Origin: Microstegium vimineum
Taxonomy: Eukaryota; Streptophyta; Magnoliopsida; Poales; Poaceae
DNA: 64,000 nucleotides
Direction: 5' to 3'
Assembly: GCA_022036555.1 (NCBI GenBank)
Contig: CM039141.1
Coordinates: forward strand, 8,653,773-8,717,772
The translations under genes were made by a program, and so were the position numbers. Positions 33,160 through 45,258 of the stretch are shown here, piece after piece. Below the pieces are notes generated by a model that had not been told where the DNA came from, searched no databases, and saw only the letters and a program-made list of their open reading frames with translations. Numbering within the stretch: the first letter of the stretch is position 1; every line of letters begins with the position of its first letter.

Positions 33160-33978
33160 TCTCGGCGCCAGGCGCTCTGGCGCCACAGAAGCCCACGTGG
33201 CACAAACCTCGGTGCCAAGATCTACGGCGTCGAGGTCGACGCCACGGATCTTGGTGTCGAGATGTTATCTATAGATATGAGTTTGAAATTAAATAAATAT
33301 AATTTGTTCGAAAAGAATACAACAATAGATCTACAACTCAACTAGTTAAGTGACTGCACTTTGAACCTTAGGTCTTGGAGTTCAAACCCGATTGATCACA
33401 TTTGTATATTTTTTATAAACAAAAGAACTAGAACCGCGTACCAAATTTTTTTACTATTTTTTTATTTTTATAAGCAATCATAACAAAATATTATTATTCC
33501 TTAATATTTATGTTTAATTTGTTTTTTATTTAATATTTTTCTACACTTGTATATTTTTATAAGCGAACGAACAAGAACCGTACAACAAATCTTTTACCTA
33601 ATTTTTATAAGCAACTATAACAAAAAAAATATATGGTTCATTTCTTATTATTTATGTTTAATTTGTTTTTATTTTCTGTTTCAAAATCAAATCAAATAAC
33701 ATATTTTTTGTTCCTTTGTAAAAAGTACACAAATGTAGCAAAAAAATGCCCTTCTTATATGGACCGAGCCGGAAAACCTGGGTTCAAAGGTGCACAAGGT
33801 AACCAATTGGACTAAAACGGATTGTTGTAAAGGATTGGAAACATTTTAGTTATTTCTTTCAAACCGAGATCTATGGGCAACAGCTCGGCACCGTGGATCT
33901 TGGCGCCGAGGTTCCACGTGGGCGCCACGTCGGCTTCTGTGGAACTTACGGTGACGCCAGAACATTTAGCGCCGAGAT
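33160..33978. mobile_element. Unclassified element with long inverted repeats
   Basis: The ends TCTCGGCGC (33160) and GCGCCGAGA (33969-33977) open inverted arms of at least 100 bp. They share CTCGGCGCC, CACAGAAGCC, CACGTGG and CCTCGGYGCCAAGATC in the same order on opposite strands. Further in, 33336-33400 and the reverse of 33770-33830 also align and look weakly tRNA-like (GTTCAAACCC). The middle is AT-rich and non-coding. No target duplication was found, so family (Mutator-like or foldback) is open. Confidence 0.55.
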
Positions 33979-34690
33979 ATGTAACCTCAACGCCATAAGT
34001 TAAGAGTTTATTTTTTGAAATCTTTCTGTTTGTAAAAAAAGATTAAATAGTAAAAAAGACTGACTTCTGTGCTGATGGAGAGGCGGCAGGCGAGTGGCAA
34101 TTGCATCGGGGTGCGGCAGGGCGCGGTGGCCGAGAGACTGTCTGTCGCAGTCGCAGGTGGCAGCACGCGAGGAGGCTGGCGCGCCCTCACGCCTCACTGA
34201 CGGTGTGTCACTCGCAGTGAGTCAGTCATTCTCAGCAGCGACTCTGAACCTTCATTCCTCGGCTGTCGTGCAACTGCAAAGCAGATCTGCAGCAGCCAAT
34301 ACGGGTTACTCCTCCTCCTCCGTACTTTTAAAAAAAACGGCAGCAGCAACCACGAAGCTGTGAGCTTCTGCAGCAAACCGTGCCACCACCTGGCAGTCGA
34401 GCATTTGAGGCCGTTTTTTCCCTTTTGGGAACTCCAGCCAAGCAGATGCTCGGCGCTTTGGCAAAAAAAGGGCAACCGCCAATGCCACCACATCTTCATG
34501 GAGTGAACTTTGTGTTTATGCACTCACTGTCACTGATCAGGAGGACAGCGAAATCTGGTCGACCCCTAAACAAATGGGAATCATCAAGATTTATATATAG
34601 TACTCCTGGTCAGCACTCATTTCTGCCTAAATGACTGAGCTGAATTGCTGGCAGTGAGCATACAGTTTTCTTCGTTTTACTCAATTCTAA
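33979..34690. other. Intergenic stretch, nothing recognised
   Basis: Only short overlapping ORFs on both strands (for example 34094-34363 +, 34194-34523 -) without recognisable motifs. Confidence 0.4.
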
Positions 34691-35224
34691 GAGCATCTCC
34701 AAGAGATATGTTATTCTTGTTCGAACACAAACTAGAGGTGCAAGATGAACATTACACGGAGATTTTTCGACAACGAATGTCCCGGCCGCCGAACGACCTG
34801 TATGATGGCTTTGATTGCACCATGGATAATACAACTCAAGACGCGGACTTCATGCTATCTACAAGATAGCTTTATACACCGGCAGCGCTGCGCCCACGAG
34901 CTCACGTCACGACCCCGGACTCCACGTGCACGGACGCATGCCCATCGATGATTCACACTTCTCGTATGCAAGCCGGACTCGCATGAGATCGTAACAACAG
35001 AGAAAATTGAACTACAATAAATCTTCTATTTGATTTTGTATAATAGCAAGTATGCTATTTCTAAAATCTGGTTGCGCATAAATAGCAAGTGAACATGGTT
35101 TGTCATCTTGTGATGAGAAATGACAAGTCTATTGGAAAACTTTTTTTAAGAACTTCTATATTTTACAAAAGAGCTAAACTATATAATTTAGCTATTTATT
35201 TTACCATATCTATTGGAGATGCTC
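34691..35224. mobile_element. Tourist/MITE-like element with GAGCATCTCCAA ends
   Basis: GAGCATCTCCAA at the left and TTGGAGATGCTC at the right are perfect inverted repeats (15 bp with the adjoining TAA/TTA). The interior is non-coding and about 530 bp long. Flanking TAA and TTA/TAA suggest a 3-bp Harbinger-type site, but the exact duplication is ambiguous. Confidence 0.55.
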
Positions 35225-36059
35225 TTAAGTGTATTCTTTGTCAAGTTATCTAAAGATTGTCCAAACACACACACACACACATTAAAGTTCAAGACATCAA
35301 ATAATTATTCAACCTATATATATGAAAATAAATCTAATAATTCTTATTCACAATCATAAATACTACTGATGTATATATATAGTTAGTCAAACGCAAGATA
35401 TAAAATTTAATTTGATAATACTGTCCTAATTATTACATTCTGTTCTTGAAACGACGCACACGGGAGTACAATGCTTAGATGTTGGTCAGTGATGGATGGA
35501 TATAGCAGCAGCTAGGTCCATCCAACAAGTCTCCAAGCTAGCTTAACAATGGACTCGTGTCTCCTGCTAGTGCTAGCTGCTCAAGTGATGCCAAAGCCAT
35601 GCATGCGCCCAAGAATAAAGCCTACCATTCTTTCCCACCAACTTCAATTTTGTGAAAGCTCGACTCTTTCAGCTGCGTAGCGTAGGAGTCTCCCTCGAGA
35701 GTTACATTTTTTTTAAAAAAAAATGTTGAGATAGTACAATGATGCGTTAGCCAATACTAAAAAGGGACAAAGAGTACAATAATGAAGCAACATCACTATA
35801 GTTAATTACCATGCTCGCTCGTGTGCCATACATTTTTCTATTAGCTAGCTGCAGCTTCATTTGCTTTCCACCTTCAGCTTCGATGCGGTTTTCAAGGCTC
35901 AACGTTGGTTTCCAAACATGCATTTTTGTCACCTCAGCTATCAGCATCGCCATAGTTTAACCATGTTAGAGCAAGCATAATAAAAGGATGTCAAACTTTA
36001 TACAGAAGATCGAGATGAGAGAAAGAGGAGGGAGTTGCAACTTTAATTTATAACCACTA
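35225..36059. other. AT-rich intergenic stretch
   Basis: Contains a short (CA)n run at about 35266-35280 and an A/T-rich tract near 35706-35725. No gene is supported. Confidence 0.4.
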
Positions 36060-36099
36060 ATGCACAAGAAAAAAAACCACGTGAGAAAATCATAAAATG

Positions 36100-36620
36100 G
36101 AAAATAAAATTTTATTGGAAATCACATGAGTGGATATACACAGTAAACATATAATATGATATACTTTAGTACACTTTTTTCTATAGATTTATATCTATTT
36201 TTTAATATAATTATTTTGAATAATTCATAACTACAGATTCCATGGTCCAATTTTTATGAAATTTTTATGGTGTCCTAGATATTGTATGCTTAAACTACAG
36301 TAAAAACTTCATACTAATTGGATCTGGTATAAATTAGTTATTGATTTACTTAAATTTAACAAGAATAAACAATAAATAAATGTATAACTAATTTATACTT
36401 GATTTAATGAGTGTGGAATTTTTACGTAGTTCCAACAGACAATAACTAGTCCACCATAAAAAATTCACAACAATTGGAATATCGAAATTGCTGTTATCAA
36501 TTATTTAAATTAATTATAGAAAAAATAAATCTAAATCTACAACAAAAAAACTATACTAAAATATACTATATTATATGTTCATTGTGTATATCTACTCAGG
36601 TGGAGCCAACAAATTAAATT
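36100..36620. repeat. Foldback hairpin element upstream of POP1
   Basis: The left arm (about 36100-36355) and right arm (about 36365-36620) are imperfect reverse complements over about 250 bp. For example, GTGGATATACACAGTAAACA on the left pairs with TGTTCATTGTGTATATCTAC on the right, and the centre is the palindrome-like TATAAATTAGTTAT...ATAACTAATTTATA. It lies about 490 bp upstream of the POP1 start codon. This is typical of MITE-derived hairpins that can give small RNAs. Outer ends and target duplication are not resolved. Confidence 0.7.
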
Positions 36621-37111
36621 TTCTATTTTGTGATTTCTGTATGATTTATTATGATTTTTTTTAAAGATTCAGCAAAAAAAAAAGACAAAACCACTTATAA
36701 CAGTGTCAGAGAGCTAAAATGCACGGTTTCAAAAGTTGAGAGAGATGATTTGATTACTTTTGGAGTTTAGGGAGGAAAAACATACTTCAAAAATGGAGGA
36801 AAAGTGATTTTTTTCCTTACAACAGAGGTATCAGTGCAGTGGTCTGGCCCGGAGGAGAGCAGTAGCTAGCTGGATTGCATGAACCGAATGCATTGGGCCG
36901 GGCCGTCTCATCTCCAATCGCGGGAGTTTTTTTGTTTTGTTTTTTTTTGGAAATAAGCAATCGCACGAGGGTGACTTTCAATAAACAAGAGAAGAAGAAG
37001 GGGGGAAAACGGTTTCTCTGCTCAAAAGAACACACAAAAGAGAGAGAAATCGAGTTGCCGCCGTCAACCAAACAAATCGCAGAAGAAGCCCTCGCAAAAC
37101 CCTCCCCCTCG
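36621..37111 (+). promoter_or_regulatory. POP1 promoter and 5' UTR region
   Basis: AT-rich to about 36830, then GGCCCGG and GGGCCGGGCC blocks (36845-36905), which in plants often mark promoters of translation and RNA-processing genes. A purine-rich probable leader (AGAGAAGAAGAAGG, AAGAGAGAGAAA) leads to the ATG at 37112. No clear TATA box is placed at a convincing distance. Confidence 0.4.
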
Positions 37112-40100
37112 ATGGCCGGTGTGCCGCCGCCGCCGCGGCAGCTCGAGGTGCGGCGTTTCGCGTCCGCCCGCGCCGGCGAGCTCAGCTCCCTCTACGCAGC
37201 CGTGTCGTGCCGACTCGACGACGCCGGTGGCCGGCAGCAGCCCCGTTCCGCGCGCCGCCGCACCACAGGGCACCTCCCCAACAAGCGCCGCCGCCGGGGA
37301 GCCGGAGAGGTGGGCCCCGGGGACGACGGGGGCCTCCCGGCGCGGAAACAATCGAGGAGGGTGAGGCGGCGGCGGGAGCTCGCCGGCAACCCCGCGGAGG
37401 GGTTCTCGGTCGCCGGTGACGGCGCGAGGCGGCTGCGCACGCACCTGTGGTATGCGAAAAGGTTCTCCATGGAGAGGCAGTGGGGATTCATCTTGCCCGT
37501 CGGCGCCCAGGGGAGGTGAGCATTGGTGGTGTTTTTTTTTTTCGCTTCAGTTGGCTACAATCTTAAAAGAAAGCAGTATTTTTAAGTTGCTTTGCTCCTT
37601 AGTAAAAAAAAACTAAAATTTTTGCAACCCTACTGAACCATGAAAGAGTAATCCTTTCTGAAATAGTATTCTCTAATTGCGAAAAGTCCTGCCTTGACAA
37701 CGTGTCCATTTTGTTGTTTCATAGAGTAGTGATATTGGGTTCAATCTTTACTTAAAACATACAAATATGCAGTCCTGACAGAGGAAGCTAGACCAATCGT
37801 AAATGCCTCCATTCCCCTGATTTGTATACTGTGATACGTAGATGCTTGTGGTGTAATTGAAACTTTGTCGCCCTAACATGGTTATACTTCCAGGGGGAGG
37901 GGCTCAAGGAGTGTTCTCAAGCGTCTTAAAGATGACACTATTATCCATGATACTGGCTACTTCATTCCAATTGAGCTAGACGGTCCAGAGGTACATGCTC
38001 CTGTCCTCTTTTCCTTTGCTTATTAGTGCCTTTTCATCTTCTGATGGTTCAACAATCTTACTGGGTGTGCTGCTTGCTCCAGGACGCCCTGTTATCCATT
38101 CTCAGAATGGTTCTGCGCCCGTCTCCTGCAGAAAAAACACCTGATTTGAAACATCTACAAGATCAAGTTATGCGAGGTGTTTGCTATGAGAATGCTATGG
38201 TATTTACATGTTCACCACAGACAGTATAGGGTACGAGTGTTTAAAGTGACAACTGTGACTTAATTGTTCTTTCCAGCTTTGGGATGTTAGGAGTCTGCAT
38301 TCTCAAATTGTTGGACCAGTAACGTATATGTGGCGTCCATTCTCAAGAGCATATGACAAATCTGAGATTGAAGGGGATTCGTGCACTTCTCACTGCATTC
38401 AAGACGAAAGTGGCAATTCCTCACGACGCCAGTTGTGGATATGGATTCATCCTGCTACACTCGATGAAGGGATTAGTGCAATAAGATTTGCATGTGAGAG
38501 ACAGGTGCTTCCTCAATTTATTATGCAAGGCTTTAACTTGCAGTTTTCAGTTTTGTTTGGAGGCTAAAGAAGAACTTATTTCAGTGTACTAAAATTTGAA
38601 AATAGCTTTCTAAGTAGTTCGCTCCTTGAATTTGTAGTTTCACTTTTATAGAGAACTTCTTATACTTCCAGTGTGAGTTTGTGGATATTCAAGGGAGATG
38701 TAAGTTATGTAGAGTACATTTTTTTGTCACTCTTTTTTGTTTTATTAACCACCATAAATATGATGCCAAGTAAATCTCTATTTGTACTTCCTATTCAGAT
38801 TAAAGTGCAAACTACTCACAGAAAATACAGGATGCACCATGATTTGGGTTTAATAGGAGGAATGGAAAAAAGAAAACCTCATGCCCCTCTTTTTGTTGGT
38901 AGCTTCTATGAGTTGAGTGCTGTATTTTGAGCTGCTGACCAGAAAATAGCACTTTTTATATCCTAATGAGAAACATCCGCCTGCTCAGTACCTAAGCACT
39001 TTAGAAATTGCTGCTTTTATGATGAATGTACGAATTAAGATGCCATTTGGTGAGAATAATTTATCTTGTGCAATGTAATCCTTACTGCTACGTAACAGTT
39101 ACAAGTAGCAAGTTCACTTGTAATATTATTCCTGCTTTCATCTCACCATATAATGTCCTGCCCTGCACTACAGATTCAAGATTCTGGTGTTGTTGTCAAA
39201 TGTTGCTCATTAGAGGGAAAATTGCAAGATTGGAAGTCAATGGATGCAAGGCTATGCAATCTCTTAAGAAGATTTTGCAACCAACCAAGTATGTGTCTTC
39301 TTTTTGGGAATTAAGTTACTGTTACAAATGAGAAAACAAAGGTGCCAAGCCATGCTAATTTATGTCTTTTTATTTAAAAATGCAGTTCAAGTAAGATCAA
39401 CATGATATCAACAAGTGATATCTCCGTATTAACTGATACTCCCCTGGATTCCTCTACTGACCCTCACCTTTTGAAAGCATCTGTCATTGATAATGCTGAG
39501 ATTCTTCAGCCTGGTTCTATACTATCCATGATAGTTCATGACCCCAGGGAACTTTCAGTCAAGGGAATAGATTCTTCAAAATTAGTCTCCCTTGACAAGC
39601 AGAGCAAAGTTTTGGAAGAAGATATAGCCCCAAATGCTAATGAGGTGTCATCAGAGGTTGGAAATATATTGCCATTGATGTGGATGCACCCTGGGAAGCA
39701 TGATATATTCCTTTCTGACTGTAGAGAACTGTGGGATTCCAAGCAAAGCATAAATCCTCCTGTCTCAGATGAGGTTCTTTGTAAGGAGAAGCACCATGAA
39801 CGTATAAAGTTTTTCTGCTTGGATTCAGGAAATGATCAAGGGCAGACAACCCAAGAGAAGGATAACTTCATTCGGTCCTGCCCGGTTATTCTTTTGAAAC
39901 ATGCCAGAGAGGGAATCCCTGCTCTAGGGTAAGGCCTATCTTTTGTCCTCGAAGATGACATTAGATATCCTGCTTGCAAGGACATATGAAGAAATTGTTG
40001 ACATCTGTGCTAGCCTTTATTATTGCCCCATTAATATCATAAAGAAAAGGGGCATTTGCATGGTTGCCCCATTGCTTCATAATTATGAGTTTGCCCCTCC

Positions 40101-42270
40101 TATCATGATACCTGAGTTTATCTATCTCATGTTTGTCTCACATTTAAGTTATTTTTGGTTTTGCTTCTTAGAAAGAAACATATTTTAGATCAGTTGTCAC
40201 GAGTCTTGATTTTTGAACTCTAGTTTATGCCTTGAATTCCTGTATAATGTGCTATTATGGTCTTCTTACTGAGTTGGGGCAGTAATCTTTCAAATGATGA
40301 AGTTGTGTATTGTCATCATGTAATCCTGCTAATGAGACTTGTCCTATTGTACATATTGAATGAATATACAGGTGGTCTTTCATTCTACCTTTGAGTTGGG
40401 TGAAACCTTTCTGGCTCTTTCTAGTCTCTCATGGTGCCCATGCAATTGGCTTACGAGAGAGAAGGTGGATTTCAACAAAGGTATTTGCATATGTAATACA
40501 ATGAGAAGCTAATTATTAGACGGTATCTTCCTTCCAATGATTGCTGTTTTTTTCTTGAATGGTCAACTATTGATGAATCCTTAAGTTTATCTAACTGTTA
40601 TTGCATTTGTTCAACTTAGCAACAAAGCTATGCATATATGAAATACAATGAAAATGAACTAGCGGTGAAATCTTACCTTTTGTTGACAGAGGCAGTAAAT
40701 GTCAAATTTGTTGATCAAGGAGCGCACAGTAGGTTTAGTAGCATCATTTTATTATTATCTTAAACACTTATGCACTGATATATCCATTACGCAGTTCAGA
40801 ATGCCATGCTTTCCTTATGATTATCCAGACAGCAAAGCATATGCATCGTATGCGTCCAAAGAAGCTGCTGGTTTTGATAAAGTAGCTGAGCGATGCCCTG
40901 TTGCCAAGAGACCTCCAAGAGTTCCTGTGCCTCCTTTATGGCACTGTATCATGACTTGTTTTCATAAAGATGATGGCATATTGGGTTTTCCTGAAGTACA
41001 TTCCAAGTCTGGAGATGCAGAACCATTGCAAGCAAATGTTGCACCCTTGCAACTTCATGTGCCAAGAACCATCCAAATTCTGAGACAATATGTGGAAGAC
41101 TTTGATATGAAATATCTGAATTCATCACCTGAAATGAAAGTGGATTCTGATCAACCTAACTTAGCTCCTATTGGCACTGTCAAGATGACACGATCCGCGA
41201 GTGAATTATGCCTTACAAGGGTTCTGATCCGAGCTTTCAAGGAAGGTTCTTTTGAAGAGGGTGCTGTTGTTTGTGCCCCATTTCTTTCAGATCTTTCAGC
41301 TTGGAAAATAAGGTCAATATATATCCCACCTGTCCTTTTAATACATATTGTCTGAGGAATGCTATTCTTTTTTCTTGGTTGATATCAAGAGAGCATACCA
41401 ATTCTTCTCTTGAATATAATATGCGTTTTTAGTTCATATATTACAGAAACAATATATACTTAATTTCCTGTTTTGACATGTTCTTAGCAATATTGAGGAT
41501 GCTTTGGCATTTTGACACAACATGTGGTTGCTCTGAGCATTTGTTAAACACATCTCGTTCGGTAATCTGTTTCCTGCAACATGTTAGTTCATATATAATA
41601 CGTACTTCATTCCTGTTTTGATGTGTTCTTAGCGACCTTGAGAACACATCGGCAACATGTGCTTGCTTCGAACATTTGTTAAATACATCTCGTTCTGTAA
41701 TCTGTTTCCTGCAGTATCCTTTCCAAGGTGGTAATAGGAAACAAAAGAACATTTAAAGAACTAATAAGCTCATTTCATGCATGGAACAGATCAAAGGAAG
41801 AAGAAGAGGAAGAATGCATAGAAAAATGGGAACTACAGCTTCCTCAGTCCCATGTTAGTTCCTATTTCTCCTGGCTTGATCCTAGTACGAGCAGCCTTCA
41901 GTTGCCTACAAATGACGCCGCACGGGCGGCGTTCAGGTGGCCGATAGGATTTGTAACAAGTGGTTTCATCCACGGAAGGTACCTATTACATCTCCCTTCC
42001 CATCAATATACATCTCCCTTCTCATACACACTATCGTCTAGCAGTAACTTGGGAGTACACTTTGTTTACAGTAACGGGCATGATGCAGTCGCGGTAGCAT
42101 TCTGTGAGGCAAAGCTTCTGGCAGTACTGAGGCGACAGCAATGGGCGCATGAGAACTTGCAGAGCCGGGAGATCTGCGTCCTTGTCAGGAACGCAAGATC
42201 GGCTGCGTACCGACGAGCGTCGGCCACGATCGTCCTGGAACATCAGGAATCAGACCTAGAGTTTCTCTAG
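37112..42270 (+). CDS. POP1: POP1, RNase P/MRP protein subunit, 10 exons, one apparent frameshift
   Basis: POP1 is the large protein of the nuclear RNase P and MRP complexes, needed for tRNA 5' maturation and rRNA processing. Exons: 37112-37515, 37894-37990, 38083-38199, 38277-38504, 39174-39288, 39386-39928, 40372-40480, 40795-41312, 41715-41978, 42072-42270; all introns GT-AG and phases agree. The N-terminal Arg-rich POP1 domain shows TGHLPNKRRRR and THLWYAKRFSMERQWGF. The POPLD-type region follows (PRVPVPPLWHCIMTCFHK, CAPFLSDLSAWK), and the C terminus has GFVTSGF, FCEAKLLAVLRRQQW and REICVLVRN. The product would be about 864 residues, the usual plant size. In exon 5 an A run (39218-39221) is one base short, so SLEGK and IARLEV are in different frames; all other joins are clean. 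Sequencing error, a real lesion, or use of the donor at 38494 are the options. Confidence 0.9.
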
Positions 42271-42570
42271 TCGGGAAACTGTTGATGCTGTGTTGAGTTC
42301 CATCCATCCATTGTCGAAACTGCTGCTAGCATTGACTTGCCACTGCCAGTAAACCATGTCATTGCAATTTTGATAATTTTATCTATGATTTTTTTTTTTG
42401 TTGTCGTCGTAGATTTGTGGAGTACAAAACTTTTTTAAAACAAAAAAACAGTTTTTTAGGTAAAAGAGGGGAATCGGGCGCCGCGAAAAACATTTCTGCT
42501 TTGGATTGAATAGAAGAGTATTTGAGTTGAGTCCACGTGCATGCATTTACACGGCACCGTCACATCTTGC

Positions 42571-42606
<36 letters not shown>

Positions 42607-44676
42607 CACGTTAGCTCGAACTAATAAGCTCGCCGAACAACGATTGGAGAGGACGACCACCATCATCAATCTGGTGTCCGTGCAGGGGCAGGCATGAAAA
42701 ACACGAGTCATTTACCAACTGACTCGGGTCCAAACAGTGCTGTCTTCTTCACTAGGAGACATCATAATTACGCTATATAGCTGGCTGCATCTATATGCAT
42801 CGCATGAACCACCCAGCAGTAGCGTACCTGTGCTTTATACTAATAAAAAAATATATATGGAAAGAGCATGCATGATGCTCCGATCGAGTATGTAGATCGA
42901 TCGAATGCAATGTAAATTCAGCCATAAATTAACATCCAATTCAGCCATGATTTTAACATGCAATTCACCCGGCTTATCGCAACAAGCTATATATTACTAT
43001 ATTGCAATACACGGATATGTTTGCTAATCACAACACATATAAGAAAAAAACATGATAAGCTATGGAACTAAAGTGGATTTTTTTCACGCCCCGGCCTCTA
43101 AAAAATTTGTTCGTGACGCCTTGACGTGTCACCCCTAAACATTTTAGGCATGCATGCTAGTCAGGTATTAATAAATTGTCGTGCCTGATTGTGATCGAGT
43201 GATGATTGTAATGTACGTACTGTACCGGCCTGTACGCTATTGTGAGGAGAGGGCAGAGGCCGCGTGTACGTACGGCACTAACTACTACTAGCTGAGCGGT
43301 GAGTGGTGACGAAAAGCTACCAAACCAAGAAAAATGGGGACGAGCCAAAGCAGGGCACGTTTGTAGTGGGCCCGGTTGGAAGTGGTATCATTGGTGGGCT
43401 AAATCACCGGTTCCTGGCCAAGTCTGAGGCCTCGCTGGTCCCCAGGCCCCACGGCACAATGGTAACTATATACTAGTATATTACTACTTTATTGTTACTG
43501 GCTTTTCTATTTGCGTCAATCAAATACCCCAATCATTTTAAATTATAGTCATTTCTTAAATTTGATAACAAAATATAGAAAAAATTATAAATATTTATGA
43601 TATTAGATGTACTATGAAAATATAATTAATAAAAAATATCATGATATTTATTTGTTATCATAAATGTTATTATATTATCATATAAGTTTGATCAAACTTA
43701 AGATATTTCAACTCTTCGACGTATGGTTCGCTCCCTCTTGCGTTTCCTTCTTTTAACTGTCTCGCGAAGACGGAAAAAAAAATCAGCTGATGACTTGCAT
43801 GCTTTGGGACGACGAAGGGTGTATACAATATAAAATCATAAAATGCTGTTTAAATTACAGGTCGCCCTAACCGTGAGCAGGATCGAGGTCCAGTAGTGTA
43901 CTCCCTATGTTCCATAATAATAAGTGACGTTTTAGCATTGGGCATAGGAATTAAGAAAAAGTAAATAAAAAAGTGTAATTCACAAAACAAGAAGGCGAGA
44001 TGGAGATAGAGATTTATAGGAGAAAGGAAAAGTTACTATATTGTAAACTGAGAAACACTAATTTTTGGGAGAGAGAGAGAGCAAGGGATGCGACTGAGCC
44101 CATATATACCGTTGTTACTGCAGAGCGCACACTGCACGCAGAGACAAGAGGCACCTGGCTGGCTTACCGGCGAGGTCAGTGTGGTGGCGTGAGGCTGCTG
44201 CTGGGGCCCACACCACGTGCCAGGTCTCATTACGCGGCCACCAGATGCTATCCGTTCCTCCGCAAATGCTGCCTTTCTTCCCTTGTTTTTGTTTTTCTTT
44301 TCAAAAGAAGAAGAGGAAGTTTTGTGTCTTTGTTCTTGGTTGCAGCAAGAGTAGTATTTGCAAACAGGGAAGGAAAAAAAAAGTCTTCTGTTTTGCTTGA
44401 TCGATTAACGAACAAAAGCATCAATTATGGCATATGTCCCGTGTTGTACTGCCCGGCCTATTCTTATATATATGCAGCCATTATGGTTGCTTGCTTGCTT
44501 TTGCATTCAAACATCACACGTACGTTCAATCAAACTTGTGAAGCACCCAGGCATGCACATACAAAAAGAAAACAAAATGGGTCGATCGATGGATCAGCTA
44601 CTAACTAACAGCTAGCACTAGCAGAGAGAAAATGTACAGGCCATTCCATTTCCATTCCAATCAAAGAGGTGAGCCG
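42271..44676. other. Intergenic region between POP1 and the HLH gene
   Basis: Contains the POP1 3' end, a (TA)n microsatellite (42574-42603), an AT-rich stretch at about 43500-43740 resembling the inside of a Stowaway MITE (GTTTGATCAAACTTAAGATATTT), and a lone CTCCCTATGTTCCATAATAATAAG MITE-like end at about 43900. The ORF at 44000-44608 (+) shows no domain and overlaps the probable 3' UTR of the HLH gene. Confidence 0.45.
42574..42603. repeat. (TA)n microsatellite
   Basis: An uninterrupted run of about 15 TA units between CTTC and AGGCACG, downstream of POP1. Confidence 0.9.
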
Positions 44677-45258
44677 CTAGGGCGGAGCAATCGATGGAGA
44701 AGACGCGAGGTCCTGCGTGAGCTGGCCCATGGCGCGCACCTGCATCTCGAGCGCGGCGATGTAGTCGGATACCTCGGCCAGGAGAGCGGGCAGCGACAGG
44801 CTCCGGCACCCGGGCACCATCCTTCCCAGCACCTTGGCCCTGCCAGCCAGCCCGCGCTGCGCATGATGCGGCCTCTCCTCCTGACGCCGCCGACGGGGCC
44901 TCGGCGGTGGCGGTCGGCGCGCGCGGAGGTAGTGGAGCTGGAGCGCCCGCCGGCGGCTGCGTGCCAGGATGGCGCGGCTCCAGCGCGACCGGCCCCGCGC
45001 CGCCACGGCCAGCGCGCGGTAGGCCGCGTCGCGCACCTCCGGGGCGGACGCGGAGCAGGTGCTGGTGCCGGTGCCGCCGTCGCCGCGCACGAGGCGCAGC
45101 GCCTGGAGGAGCTTGGAGGAGTAGGCCTGCTGCGCGCGCGGCGTCCGCCACTTGGACGACGGAGGCTGCTGGTGGTCGCCGCCGGATGCGGATGCGCCCG
45201 ACGAGCCCCTCTTGCGCTTGCCGCGGGCGCCCTCGTCGTCAGAGGAGGAGGATGGCAT
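44677..45258 (-). CDS. Atypical HLH regulator, AIF/bHLH147-150 (IBH1 clade) type
   Basis: One exon, 193 residues, ATG at 45258, stop at 44677. A Lys/Arg/Ser-rich start (GKRKRGSSG) is followed by WRTPRAQQAYSSKLLQALR, the conserved box of this family, then ARGRSRWSRAILARSRRR and the HLH region KVLGRMVPGCRSLSLPALL-loop-SDYIAALEMQVRAM near residues 140-180. The basic part lacks the Glu/Arg pattern for E-box binding, so it should act by dimerising with other HLH proteins in the nucleus. Known relatives restrain cell elongation in brassinosteroid and PRE/ILI signalling; this role is inferred from family. Very GC-rich, as many grass single-exon genes are. The overlapping frames on both strands are shadows. 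Which member of the clade it is cannot be told here. Confidence 0.87.
   Translation of the reverse strand: MPSSSSDDEGARGKRKRGSSGASASGGDHQQPPSSKWRTPRAQQAYSSKLLQALRLVRGDGGTGTSTCSASAPEVRDAAYRALAVAARGRSRWSRAILARSRRRALQLHYLRARRPPPPRPRRRRQEERPHHAQRGLAGRAKVLGRMVPGCRSLSLPALLAEVSDYIAALEMQVRAMGQLTQDLASSPSIAPP

Noticed and set aside
33336..33400. tRNA-like segment
   Set aside because: It has a B-box-like GTTCAAACCC but does not fold into a convincing cloverleaf, and it is part of an inverted-repeat element.
38672..38699. Possible extra POP1 exon between exons 4 and 5
   Set aside because: It has an acceptor-like CCAG before it, but no conserved POP1 residues; exon 4 ERQ joins exon 5 IQDSG directly in phase.
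44000..44608. 202-codon frame on the plus strand near the HLH gene
   Set aside because: No recognisable domain, AT-variable composition, overlaps the probable 3' UTR of the opposite HLH gene.
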